DNA of 21,568 nucleotides from Deinococcus sp. (GTDB lineage: Bacteria; Deinococcota; Deinococci; Deinococcales; Deinococcaceae), in contig JAGLBF010000031.1 in NCBI GenBank assembly GCA_018260375.1, forward strand, positions 1 through 21,568. The letters are read 5' to 3'. This document shows, one piece after another, positions 7,309 to 14,664 of the stretch (position 1 is its first letter; every line of letters begins with the position of its first letter). Both the position numbers and the translations under genes were made by a program. The notes beneath the pieces were generated by a model. It saw only the letters and a program-made list of their open reading frames with translations, did not search any database and was not told the origin of the DNA.

Positions 7309-8196
7309 GTGTCATATGAGGCCAGATTAGCGATGACTCCAGAAACTGTGTCCAAAAATTTAGCCCATGCCAATACTTGGCTTCCTATACCTGCCAAACA
7401 GGTGATCTATGCCCTCTCTACTGATCATTATCCCTGGAGTGAGGTGTGGCAAGACCTGGCTTTGCGCCGCGACTTTACCGGCGTGCTTGAGGCCCGCGAG
7501 GGTGACAGGCGTGCTCAGGCGCTGTGGCTGTCGGGCGAGCTGGTCGGGGCATACGGTCAGCGCGACAAAACCCTGCAAGAATTCTCGCAGCGCATGCCAC
7601 GTGCCCTGCTCAAGCTCTACGAAGCCGACCCTGCTCTGATCCAACTGTCGTGGCAGGCGCGCAACCAAAGCGCCCAGGTACTGCCCCAAGCTTGGCCTGA
7701 GGCGGGGCAGTACATCGCTCACGGCGGATTTACGGGTGTGCTGCTGGGCGGCAAACAGCGTGAGGCCGTAAGCTACTGGCAAAGCGGCGCCCCCGTAGGT
7801 GGTAAGCCACCAGGCGCTGGCATGCCAGTGGCCATCATTGGTAAATTAATGCCTGTGACCCCCGCAGCCCTGGCCGAGTTCTGGAATCAGGTGCTTGGTT
7901 ACGCCGTGCGTGCTGAGCCTGCTCTACCGCGTGCCTGGGAGAGCAGTGCCAAGGCTCTGGTTGACCAGCACCCCTGCCTTGACCCCTTTATTCACGAAGT
8001 TTGGCTGGAAGGTGGGCGTATCCAGGTAGCTGAGGAGGGCGACCCAACCGAACTGGCCCCAGCCCTCAAAGACGTATTTTTGACGGCGGCCCAGAAGGTA
8101 CGCTTCCCAGTAGCGACCCTTAGAGACACGCCGCTCAGCGCTCAGCCGCTGTGGGCCTCTTCGGGCCTAGCCCATCAGGCGGGTGAGCTGCAGTGA
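7309..8196 (+). CDS. DUF4388-like protein with an internal duplication, first gene of a signalling operon
   Basis: The product has 295 residues (GTG start; 287 if ATG 7333 is used). Two related lobes are visible: FTGVLEAREGDRRAQALWL-SGELVGAYG (56-83) and FTGVLLGGKQREAVSYWQ-SGAPVGGK (141-166). Both have the hydrophobic-Gly pattern (GVL...G.....W..G..VG) of DUF4388/PatA-like domains, which usually accompany response regulators, kinases and motility signalling proteins. This resemblance is by eye. There is no signal peptide or membrane segment, so it is cytoplasmic. The stop codon overlaps the next gene's GTG start (GTGA), indicating tight co-translation. No Shine-Dalgarno is obvious for either start. 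The exact function is unknown. Confidence 0.75.
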   Translation: MSYEARLAMTPETVSKNLAHANTWLPIPAKQVIYALSTDHYPWSEVWQDLALRRDFTGVLEAREGDRRAQALWLSGELVGAYGQRDKTLQEFSQRMPRALLKLYEADPALIQLSWQARNQSAQVLPQAWPEAGQYIAHGGFTGVLLGGKQREAVSYWQSGAPVGGKPPGAGMPVAIIGKLMPVTPAALAEFWNQVLGYAVRAEPALPRAWESSAKALVDQHPCLDPFIHEVWLEGGRIQVAEEGDPTELAPALKDVFLTAAQKVRFPVATLRDTPLSAQPLWASSGLAHQAGELQ

Positions 8197-8585
8197 GCTG
8201 GCCCGCTGGCGTCAATGAAAACACGCCCTTGCCCTACGCGGTGTGGCAAGTGCTGGATACCCTAGCCCATCACAGCCCCGCTGATACCGCCAAGATGCTG
8301 AACCTTACCCCTGAGCAGGTGCAGCAGGCGGTCGCCTTTGCCAGCGAAATGGGCCAGCGCCAAGAGCGCCAAGAGCAGGTGCTTAACCGCCAGCTGATCC
8401 ACGATGTCAGCCAAGCACTGATGGCGGTTGTGGGGCCGATTGGCAGCATCATGGTCGACGATAGTCTCGACGAATTGCCGCAAAACCCCCGTATGGGCCA
8501 GTTGCTGCGCCAGCTTTCTACCGAACTTGCAGATAATCAGCGCCAAGCATTTTTTAGGCAGCTTCAGACCAAAGGACTGCTATGA
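8193..8585 (+). CDS. Small HTH plus GPI-motif (DUF8082-like) protein, second gene of the operon
   Basis: The 130-residue protein seems to have two parts. Residues 15-52 (YAVWQVLDTLAHHSPADTAK then MLNLTPEQVQQAVAF) read like a winged-helix or helix-turn-helix segment. Residues 70-127 contain ALMAVVGPIGSIMVDDSLDE, followed by RQLSTEL and AFFRQLQTKGLL. This recalls the small C-terminal domain with a conserved GPI(A/G) core attached to many bacterial kinases, cyclases and DUF4388 response regulators. Between them lies a Gln/Glu/Arg helix. The GTG start overlaps the upstream stop codon, so the two proteins are probably made in equal amounts and may interact. Assignment by eye; function not known. 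Confidence 0.7.
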   Translation: MSWPAGVNENTPLPYAVWQVLDTLAHHSPADTAKMLNLTPEQVQQAVAFASEMGQRQERQEQVLNRQLIHDVSQALMAVVGPIGSIMVDDSLDELPQNPRMGQLLRQLSTELADNQRQAFFRQLQTKGLL

Positions 8586-8641
8586 ATGCTATTAACATCA
8601 CTTCACACACTCACCTTTACTTTCTCTTTTACCTTTGCTAC

Positions 8642-8647
8642 AGGGAG
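8642..8647 (+). promoter_or_regulatory. Shine-Dalgarno site fixing the start of the HAMP protein
   Basis: AGGGAG stands 5 nt before ATG 8653, after a pyrimidine-rich spacer (about 8605-8640). It rules out the in-frame TTG at 8635. It is one of the few clear Shine-Dalgarno sites in the window, as expected for an internal operon gene. Confidence 0.75.
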
Positions 8648-8652
8648 CAACT

Positions 8653-10206
8653 ATGAAATACACCGTTGTCATTGAACAACCCATACCAGAAGACGTGCGC
8701 CCCCAGTTGCAACAGTTGCTCGCTGAGCGGTTTTCACTCACCCCTGAACAAGCCCAAAAGTTAGCAGCGCGTAAGGGGGGGCGCCTGATGAAGCCGACCA
8801 ATGAGGCCCGCGCTAATGTGCTGCTGCAAATCTACACAGAAATCGGCGGACACGTTCACCTAGAAGAAATTCCTGATGAGCCGCAGACCTCTGCTGACGT
8901 GCCTACTGCTATACCCGCTGTGCCGGTGATGCCGCGCTCGCCGCTGCACGCCACCGAGTTTGACCAGGGCGCACTGGTGGTGGGGCAAGGTAGTGCCCCT
9001 CAGGAAGCAGATCAGGGTGTCAACCAGATTGTGGCAACAGCGGCCCCTGATGCGGGGTTGATAGGCAGTAACGCGGCGGTTAGTCAAAATAACAGCACGA
9101 GCAGCAATGATGACTTCTGGGCCTCTATGGCTAAGGGTCAGGACAGCGGCCTTACCGGTGTCGGCAGCGACGCCAGCAGCGCACCAGCAGTAGAGTTGGG
9201 GGGCAGCCCCCTGCCGCAGATAACGACCGAGCCAGCAGCCAGTACGGCGACCAAGCCTGCTTCCTCTATGAGCGATTTGGCCAGCAGCAATCTGGATACG
9301 GGTTGGGCTGACTTTAGTTCGCTGTCTGTAGGGACTAACACCGGAAATGCCAACCCTGCGGCTGAACCTGAGCCAGCGCCTGATATGGTCATTCAGAGCT
9401 CTACCCTAACGACAGCGGCCGTTACCAATGACGCGCCCGACGTGCACCAAGCGCAGCGTCAGCCTTTGGCCCAGCGCCTGACCCTGCCTGTCATGGTGCC
9501 GCTGGCTTTGCTGACGTTGCTGTCATTGCTCACCGCAGGTCTGGGTCTGAACCAAACGCACCAAAATACCCTGAAAGCCAACTCGCTGGCGGTGGCGGGT
9601 ACAGTGGCGCAGACCCTTAGCAGTGACCGCACCGCCGCCGCACAGCAACTGAGCAACCTGGTGAGTGGCAACGGTGCGGGCTTTGTGCAGGTGGCTTATG
9701 CTGACGGCACCACGCTGTTTAGGGCCAAAGACAGTACGCTGGGCACCGAGGCGACCAAGTGGCTTAGCGGCAACGCTACAGGCGGCACCTTTAGTGGCAA
9801 CAAGGGCAATTACCAGGTAGAGCGGGTCAATGTGTACAACAATGCGGGAAGCCGCGTGGTCAAGCCCGCCAACGAAAGTAGCAAAGACAATCTGTCTTAC
9901 CGTGTGGCGGTGGGTACACCGGTGCCCAGCAATAACTCGCTGATGCTGTTGTTGCCGCTGCTGTTGGGCGGCTTGCTGGCGATGGCCCTGGGCTACTGGC
10001 TGGTACAACAAGCTGCGCAGCGCATTGTGCAGCCGATTAACCGGCTGGTACAAGCCGCCGACGCGATTTCTATGGGCGACTTACGCCAAAGTGTTACCGC
10101 TGAGGCCAATGACGAAGTGGGCGACCTGGCCCAGGCCCTGGAGCGCATGCGCCTGAGCCTGGACGCCGCAATGGAGCGCCTGCGCCGCCGCCGCGCCAAA
10201 GGGTGA
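8653..10206 (+). CDS. Membrane sensor-like protein: N-terminal soluble head, linker, two TM segments, HAMP; no C-terminal output domain
   Basis: The 517-residue protein begins with a compact alpha/beta head (1-72: MKYTVVIEQPIPEDVRPQLQ, then SLTPEQAQKLAARKGG and GGHVHLEEI). Its alternation resembles the C-terminal fold of ribosomal protein L7/L12, by eye only. A long Ser/Ala/Pro/Asp-rich linker (about 75-275) follows, then TM1 (about 277-300, LPVMVPLALLTLLSLLTAG). Next comes a likely extracytoplasmic sensor (300-428, with GTVAQTLSSDR and FVQVAYADGTTLFRAKD, Cache/PAS-like in feel), TM2 (430-455) and a HAMP domain (455-505: QPINRLVQAADAISMGDLRQ, NDEVGDLAQALERM). It ends at once in RRRRAKG, with no kinase, cyclase or chemotaxis output. 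Signal may pass to the N-terminal head or to the two upstream proteins. The head-linker-TM-sensor-TM-HAMP order is unusual. Confidence 0.8.
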   Translation: MKYTVVIEQPIPEDVRPQLQQLLAERFSLTPEQAQKLAARKGGRLMKPTNEARANVLLQIYTEIGGHVHLEEIPDEPQTSADVPTAIPAVPVMPRSPLHATEFDQGALVVGQGSAPQEADQGVNQIVATAAPDAGLIGSNAAVSQNNSTSSNDDFWASMAKGQDSGLTGVGSDASSAPAVELGGSPLPQITTEPAASTATKPASSMSDLASSNLDTGWADFSSLSVGTNTGNANPAAEPEPAPDMVIQSSTLTTAAVTNDAPDVHQAQRQPLAQRLTLPVMVPLALLTLLSLLTAGLGLNQTHQNTLKANSLAVAGTVAQTLSSDRTAAAQQLSNLVSGNGAGFVQVAYADGTTLFRAKDSTLGTEATKWLSGNATGGTFSGNKGNYQVERVNVYNNAGSRVVKPANESSKDNLSYRVAVGTPVPSNNSLMLLLPLLLGGLLAMALGYWLVQQAAQRIVQPINRLVQAADAISMGDLRQSVTAEANDEVGDLAQALERMRLSLDAAMERLRRRRAKG

Positions 10207-10242
10207 GGCGATAAGGCGACAGGGTAGGCAAGCAGGGCGCTC

Positions 10243-10265
10243 AAGAGATTTGGGCGCTCTTTTTT
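10243..10265 (+). terminator. Weak possible terminator after the signalling operon
   Basis: A 5-bp stem AAGAG/CTCTT is followed by six T's (10260-10265). The stem is short, and the neighbouring GGGCGCTC words (10235-10242, 10252-10259) are direct, not inverted, repeats. Termination here is therefore only a guess from position. Confidence 0.3.
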
Positions 10266-10359
10266 GCGCTATAGAACTACAGTCCGTATAAACCTCTGCT
10301 CAGCGTTGGCCTTGTTCAGCCTTTCTCCCGGCGCCTCTACCTTTCCCTGAGCTTCCCTA

Positions 10360-10365
10360 TACACT
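10360..10365 (+). promoter_or_regulatory. -10 element for leaderless polA mRNA
   Basis: TACACT is followed by GTCCCTC (7 nt) and ATG 10373. No Shine-Dalgarno sequence and no clear -35 are present. Confidence 0.6.
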
Positions 10366-10372
10366 GTCCCTC

Positions 10373-13054
10373 ATGACTGCCCCGACTCCTGCCCACACCA
10401 CCGCCGTGCTGATTGACGGTCATGCACTGGCTTACCGTTCGTACTTTGCCCTGCCGCCGCTGACGGGGCCAAGCGGTGAAACCACCCAGGCCATCTTGGG
10501 CTTTATGCGCCAGACCCTGCGGCTGATGCGCCAGCGCGGCAACCAGGTGATTGTAGTGTTTGACCCGCCTGTAAAAACCTTTCGGCATGAACAGTACGCC
10601 GATTACAAGGCGGGCCGCGCCAAGACGCCTGACGACCTCAAGGTACAAATCAACCACCTGCGCGAGCTGGTAGACGCGCTGGGCTTGCCGCGCCTAGAGG
10701 TAGACGGCTACGAGGCCGATGACGTGATTGCTACCCTGACCAAACGCGCTGAGCAAGCGGGGATGAACGCCGTGATTGTCACCTCTGACCGCGACAGTTA
10801 CCAACTGCTTGACGACCATGTCAGGGTGCTGAGCGGCGACAAACTGCTGGGCGCTCAGGATATCCTAGACAAATACGGCGTAACGATAGCGCAGTGGGTA
10901 GATTACCGCGCCCTGACAGGAGACAGCAGCGACAATATCCCCGGGGCCAGAGGCATTGGGCCCAAGACCGCTGCTAAGCTGCTGCAAGACTACGGTAGCC
11001 TGGATGCTATTTTGGCGCAGGCTCAGGCAGGTACGCTAGAGCCCAAGAGCGCCGAGAAAAAAGTGCTGGCGAGCCTGGAAGACATTCACAAAAGCCGTGA
11101 TCTGTCGCGCATGGTCACTGACTTGCCACTTGATATTGAGATGGGGGCGCTGCGGGCTACGGGCAACCTCAAAAGGCTTTATGAACTGCTGCAACAACTG
11201 GGCTTGCAGAGCATTCAGCGCGACATCACCAGCCTGAATTTGGCCCAGAGCAGCCCGCCTGAACCTGAGCCTACGGCGCCACGGCCTCCTGCCATCACCT
11301 CACTGCCTACGGCTGCGTGGCAGCCTCCCCAGGGCGGAGAAATGTGGGGTTACGCCCTGTCACGTGAAGATGATCTGCAGGCCCAGTTGCTCGGCGCGGC
11401 GACTTGTGACGGCACAGTGGTGCGCGTTGCGCCCAGCCAGTTGCCCGCTGCTGAAGTGGGGTTATTTGAGGCACCCGCCGAAGTTGCTGAGGCTCAGGGT
11501 GATACCGCTGAAGCCGCCAAACCCAGGCGCAAGAAAAAGCCCGCCGAGCCACTGCCCACTGTAGACGAGCAACAAGTGTTTGCAGGCGTGCAGGAGGTCA
11601 GCGCTGCCTGGGCCAAAGCGCTCGCCAGCCACCTACAGGTGCGCGGTTTGAGCGCCGAGCCTGCGGATGACCCTTTGCTGCTGGCCTACTTGCTAGACCC
11701 TAACAACACCGCCATGCCTGCGGTGGCTCAGCGCTACCTGGGGCAAAGCTGGCCCGAAGACGTGGCTGACCGCGCGGTGATGTCGGCCCACCTTCAAACG
11801 TTGCTGTGGCCTCAGCTTGACGAAGAACAACAGGTTTTGTACACCAACATAGAAAAACCGCTCTCCAAGGTGCTGTCGCGTATGGAAGTGCGCGGCGTGC
11901 GGTTAGACAGCAACTACCTGCATGGCCTGAGCCTCAGTATGGGAGCGCGGTTACAGACACTTGAAGCGCAGATACATGAGGCAGCGGGGCGTGAATTTGC
12001 CATCAGCAGCCGCGACCAACTAGAAACTGTGCTGTATGACGAGTTACAACTCGCCAGCGGCAAAAAAACCAAGTTGACGGGCAAGCGCTCTACGGCAGTA
12101 GCAGCCTTAGAGCCGCTGATAGATGAACACGCCATCATCCCGCTGCTGCTCGAGTACCGCGAACTCGCCAAGCTGCGCGGCACCTACCTTGACCCACTGC
12201 CCAGTTTGGTCAACCCAAAGACGGGCCGGCTGCACACTACCTTTGCCCAAACGGCGGTGGCGACGGGCCGCCTGAGCAGCCTTAACCCCAATCTTCAGAA
12301 CATCCCTATTCGTAGTGAGACGGGACGCGACATCCGCAAAGGGTTTATTGCCGATCCGGGGTATGTGTTGGTCAGCGCTGACTATTCGCAAATTGAGCTG
12401 CGGCTCTTGGCTGAAATTTCGGGCGATAAGCTGATGCAAGAGGCTTTTGCCAGTGGGGCTGATATTCACCGCCGCACCGCCGCCGAGGTGCTCGGACTAG
12501 ACGAGGCCAACATCACTGCTGAGCAGCGCCGCGCCGCTAAAACTGTGAACTTTGGCGTGCTATACGGCATGAGCGCCCACCGTCTCAGCCGCGACCTGGG
12601 CATCAGCTACGAAGAAGCCAGCGGGTTTATCGAGCGCTACTTTGCTACCTATCCCAATATCAGAGCGTACATTGATACTACCCTAGCGTTTGGGCGCACC
12701 CACGGCTATGTCCGTACCTTGTACGGGCGGCGGCGCTATACACCTGAGCTGCTGAGCAACAACCGCAACGTACGCGAGGCGGGCGAGCGCCTGGCCTACA
12801 ATATGCCCATTCAGGGTACTGCCGCCGACATCATCAAAATCGCCATGATTGAGGTAGATCAGCAGCTCAGCGACCTGGGTGCGCGGCTGCTGTTGCAAGT
12901 CCATGACGAACTGTTGGTAGAAGCCCCTGCTGACCAAGCCCAGCACACCGCCCAGTTGCTGCGCAGCACCATGATGCAGGCCGCCAGTGATAAGTTGCAG
13001 GTACCGCTAGAGGTAGAGGTAGGCATTGGGGAGAACTGGCTAGAGACAAAGTAG
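10373..13054 (+). CDS. polA: DNA polymerase I
   Basis: This 893-residue family A polymerase fills gaps and removes primers in replication and repair. The 5' nuclease domain shows VLIDGHALAYRSYFALPP, VDGYEADDVIATL and GDSSDNIPGARGIGPKTAAK. The middle exonuclease-like domain lacks the DxE and YxxxD proofreading motifs; DDPLLLAYLLDPNNT there is close to the Taq sequence. It carries a basic insert (AKPRRKKKPAEP) near residue 385. The polymerase domain has motif A DYSQIELR (Asp670), motif B around Lys723 (RRAAKTVNFGVLYG) and motif C VHDELL (Asp845, Glu846). The catalytic residues are intact. The family level is certain. The loss of 3'-5' proofreading is inferred from the missing residues, although some activity has been reported for a Deinococcus Pol I. 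The start is supported by the -10 placed 7 nt upstream. Confidence 0.98.
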   Translation: MTAPTPAHTTAVLIDGHALAYRSYFALPPLTGPSGETTQAILGFMRQTLRLMRQRGNQVIVVFDPPVKTFRHEQYADYKAGRAKTPDDLKVQINHLRELVDALGLPRLEVDGYEADDVIATLTKRAEQAGMNAVIVTSDRDSYQLLDDHVRVLSGDKLLGAQDILDKYGVTIAQWVDYRALTGDSSDNIPGARGIGPKTAAKLLQDYGSLDAILAQAQAGTLEPKSAEKKVLASLEDIHKSRDLSRMVTDLPLDIEMGALRATGNLKRLYELLQQLGLQSIQRDITSLNLAQSSPPEPEPTAPRPPAITSLPTAAWQPPQGGEMWGYALSREDDLQAQLLGAATCDGTVVRVAPSQLPAAEVGLFEAPAEVAEAQGDTAEAAKPRRKKKPAEPLPTVDEQQVFAGVQEVSAAWAKALASHLQVRGLSAEPADDPLLLAYLLDPNNTAMPAVAQRYLGQSWPEDVADRAVMSAHLQTLLWPQLDEEQQVLYTNIEKPLSKVLSRMEVRGVRLDSNYLHGLSLSMGARLQTLEAQIHEAAGREFAISSRDQLETVLYDELQLASGKKTKLTGKRSTAVAALEPLIDEHAIIPLLLEYRELAKLRGTYLDPLPSLVNPKTGRLHTTFAQTAVATGRLSSLNPNLQNIPIRSETGRDIRKGFIADPGYVLVSADYSQIELRLLAEISGDKLMQEAFASGADIHRRTAAEVLGLDEANITAEQRRAAKTVNFGVLYGMSAHRLSRDLGISYEEASGFIERYFATYPNIRAYIDTTLAFGRTHGYVRTLYGRRRYTPELLSNNRNVREAGERLAYNMPIQGTAADIIKIAMIEVDQQLSDLGARLLLQVHDELLVEAPADQAQHTAQLLRSTMMQAASDKLQVPLEVEVGIGENWLETK

Positions 13055-13108
13055 TGGATATAAGACGAAGTAGTGCAGACAACAGGCAGCGGATGCAAGT
13101 AGGAAAAG

Positions 13109-13225
13109 ATACGGACTGCGTCGGTGAGCCCGTTGCCCGACTACGTTTGCCTATTGCAAAGTCAGTACGTTTTGCTGCTTCTGTCTCTGAGGGTTCATGG
13201 CGTTTGTAACACGGTTCAGCACGGA
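13109..13225 (+). repeat. Dispersed repeat family D/E, copy 1
   Basis: CGTTTGCCTATTGC, AGTCAGTACG, TGCTGCTTCTGTCTCTGAG and AACACGGTTCA recur in the same order and direction at 13676-13751, with substitutions. It starts with AGATACGGACTGCG, 55 bases after polA ends, and runs directly into the family B copy. Confidence 0.7.
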
Positions 13226-13370
13226 ATCATACGGATTCCGCTAAATTCCACCACAGTCGGAAAAGCGCCGCCTGCGGCTCCATACCGCGGAATCCGTATG
13301 CTGTTCCCACTCGCATCCGCTCGGATTGATTTGGCGTACTTCCGAATCAATCGGAATCCATATCAGTCGT
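13226..13370 (+). repeat. Dispersed repeat family B, copy 2 (loop inverted)
   Basis: It starts ATACGGATTCCG and ends GGAATCCATAT, i.e. with inverted termini, and matches 13901-14040 along its length. The internal hairpin arms GATTGATT (13324-13331) and AATCAATC (13345-13352) are conserved. The 13-nt loop between them is TGGCGTACTTCCG, the exact reverse complement of the loop in copies 1 and 3. The element ends just before the stop codon (13372) of the small minus-strand ORF. Confidence 0.9.
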
Positions 13371-13371
13371 A

Positions 13372-13626
13372 TCAGTCAGAGTCAACAATGACGTCACGTT
13401 CGCCGCCTGCGAGTTGGGTCACTTCTTCGGCGCTTAGGGCGGGCTGAGTGGGATCAGGAGCAGGTGACACTGGCTCAGGGCGAAAAGCAGCTTCAGCAGG
13501 CTCAGGCCCTTGCTCTGACGCGATGATGTTTGCATCCTCAGTGGAGTCGACGGGCGCGGGATGTATGATGCTCGCTTCAGGCAGCAGGGGCAAAATCTCG
13601 CGTTGAGTATCAGTATGGTCAGACAT
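13372..13626 (-). CDS. Small acidic, Pro/Glu-rich hypothetical protein
   Basis: This 84-residue frame has an ordinary amino acid mix for a disordered acidic protein (PAPVDSTEDANIIASEQGPE; EPVSPAPDPTQPALSAEEVT; end ERDVIVDSD). Its bases differ from the repeats on both sides, and its codons resemble those of neighbouring genes, so it is probably real. No domain, signal peptide or membrane segment is seen. The ATG at 13626 has neither a clear Shine-Dalgarno nor a well-placed -10; TAAGCT directly abuts the start. It is the only unique sequence in a 930 bp block of repeats. I do not know its function. Confidence 0.5.
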   Translation of the reverse strand: MSDHTDTQREILPLLPEASIIHPAPVDSTEDANIIASEQGPEPAEAAFRPEPVSPAPDPTQPALSAEEVTQLAGGERDVIVDSD

Positions 13627-13649
13627 AGCTTAGTGTGCCGTGAAACTGT

Positions 13650-13765
13650 CAGGGTTTTATCTGTTGATACCGCCTGCGTTTGCCTATCGCCAAGTCGGTA
13701 CATTGTGCTGCTCCCGCCTCTCAGCGTTTACCGCGTGTTCAACACGGTTCAAGTCGGAATCTGTA
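13650..13765 (+). repeat. Dispersed repeat family D/E, copy 2, with family A end
   Basis: It shares CGTTTGCCTATCGC, AAGTCGGTACA, TGCTGCTCCCGCCTCTCAG and AACACGGTTCA with 13109-13225. Read in reverse it starts GACTTGAACCGTGTTGAACACG, in pieces the same opening as family A; its palindrome CGTGTTCAACACG is at 13734-13746. Confidence 0.7.
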
Positions 13766-13803
13766 TTGGTTTTTCTAGCTTCAGCCTATACGCTCTCATA
13801 AGC

Positions 13804-13900
13804 ATTACGGAAAATTAGTTATAAGTATATCTTCTTAGTTTACCATAGGGCAGGCAACTAGGGGCAATCAGAGTACAACGAATTAAACGGAATCCGTATC
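13804..13900 (+). repeat. AT-rich dispersed repeat family C, copy 2 (complete)
   Basis: This is the only copy fully inside the window: it runs from ATTACGGAAAATTAG to GGAATCCGTATC and joins directly to the family B element. Bases 13819-13900 match 1-82, and 13804-13852 match 21520-21568. Confidence 0.85.
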
Positions 13901-14040
13901 ATACGGACTGCCGCTCCATTCCACCACAGTCGGAAAAGCGCCGCCTGCGGCTCCATACCGCGAAACCCGTATGCTGTTCCCACTCGCATCCGCTCGGATT
14001 GATTCGGAAGTACGCCAAATCAATCGGAATCCGTATCAGG
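13901..14040 (+). repeat. Dispersed repeat family B, copy 3 (complete)
   Basis: It runs from ATACGGACTGCCGC to GGAATCCGTATCAGG. It includes a GC-rich hairpin GCCGC-CT-GCGGC and the GATTGATT/AATCAATC hairpin (13997-14004, 14018-14025) with loop CGGAAGTACGCCA. It ends 30 bp before the promoter of the rsmD leader ORF. Confidence 0.9.
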
Positions 14041-14067
14041 CATGTCCACCTGCTTGCCCAAAAGCTC

Positions 14068-14073
14068 TATGCT
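14068..14073 (+). promoter_or_regulatory. -10 element ahead of the rsmD leader mini-ORF
   Basis: TATGCT is followed by ACCCGCC (7 nt) and ATG 14081. This is the same leaderless arrangement found at other genes here, but the ATG belongs to a nine-codon ORF rather than to rsmD. Confidence 0.5.
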
Positions 14074-14080
14074 ACCCGCC

Positions 14081-14110
14081 ATGTCTGACCCACTTTTTTG
14101 CCTCTTATGA
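14081..14110 (+). CDS. Nine-codon leader ORF coupled to rsmD
   Basis: ATG 14081 opens the frame MSDPLFCLL and ends in a TGA (14108-14110) that overlaps the rsmD ATG at 14107 as ATGA. The -10 at 14068 predicts that its ATG is the 5' end of the mRNA. rsmD itself has no Shine-Dalgarno sequence, so ribosomes could load on this mini-ORF and re-initiate at rsmD. This is inferred from spacing only. Confidence 0.4.
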   Translation: MSDPLFCLL

Positions 14111-14664
14111 GTGTCCGCATTCTGGGCGGCAGCGCACAGGGCCGCGCCCTCAAGGTGCCCGAATCAGCCCGGCCCAGCACCGCGCGGCTGCGTAAAAGCC
14201 TCTTTGATCTGCTGTCTTCGCGCCGCCCGTACGGGTCTTTTATTGACCTGCACGGCGGCTCAGGGGCCATTGGGCTTGAGGCTGCCAGCCGGGGCTACCA
14301 GGTGACGCTGATAGAAAAAGATGCCCGCGCCATCCGCCACCTTGAGCAGTCAGCGCGCGACCTAGGGCTAGGTGTGACTGTTCGGCGCGGTGACACGGTG
14401 GCGCTGCTCAGCACTTTACCTGCTCATGACATCATCTTTTCTGACCCGCCCTACGCTCAGGACATCCCCAAGCTGACGCAGCAAATACTGCACAGTCCAC
14501 TGATGACTCCCGGTTCGCTGCTGATTGTGCAGCACCCGACCCAGATAGAGGTCACGGCCCCCCCCGGCTACCAGGCCGAGCGGCGCGTGTACGGCAGCAA
14601 CGTGCTGACCCTGATAACCCCGGCAGATGAAGGCCCAGAACCCGCTACACTGCAAGACAAATGA
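14107..14664 (+). CDS. rsmD: 16S rRNA (guanine(966)-N2)-methyltransferase
   Basis: The 185-residue SAM-dependent enzyme modifies a guanine of 16S rRNA during small-subunit assembly. The start MSVRILGGSAQGRALKVP and the SARPSTARLRKSLFDLL segment are typical of RsmD. The SAM-binding motif I is IDLHGGSGAIGLEAASRG (about 50-67), and the catalytic N2-methyltransferase motif is DPPYAQD. The protein has the usual RsmD length. ATG 14107 is used rather than the in-frame TTG 14098. Its end overlaps coaD by ATGA, the well-known rsmD-coaD pair, so the two are co-translated. Confidence 0.93.
   Translation: MSVRILGGSAQGRALKVPESARPSTARLRKSLFDLLSSRRPYGSFIDLHGGSGAIGLEAASRGYQVTLIEKDARAIRHLEQSARDLGLGVTVRRGDTVALLSTLPAHDIIFSDPPYAQDIPKLTQQILHSPLMTPGSLLIVQHPTQIEVTAPPGYQAERRVYGSNVLTLITPADEGPEPATLQDK

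Noticed and set aside
9523..10053. 176-codon minus-strand frame inside the HAMP protein gene
   Set aside because: It is the shadow of a gene with clear TM and HAMP segments and is His/Gln-rich without recognisable domains.
10235..10259. GGGCGCTC pair as a terminator stem
   Set aside because: The two words are direct repeats and cannot pair with each other; only a weak 5-bp stem remains.
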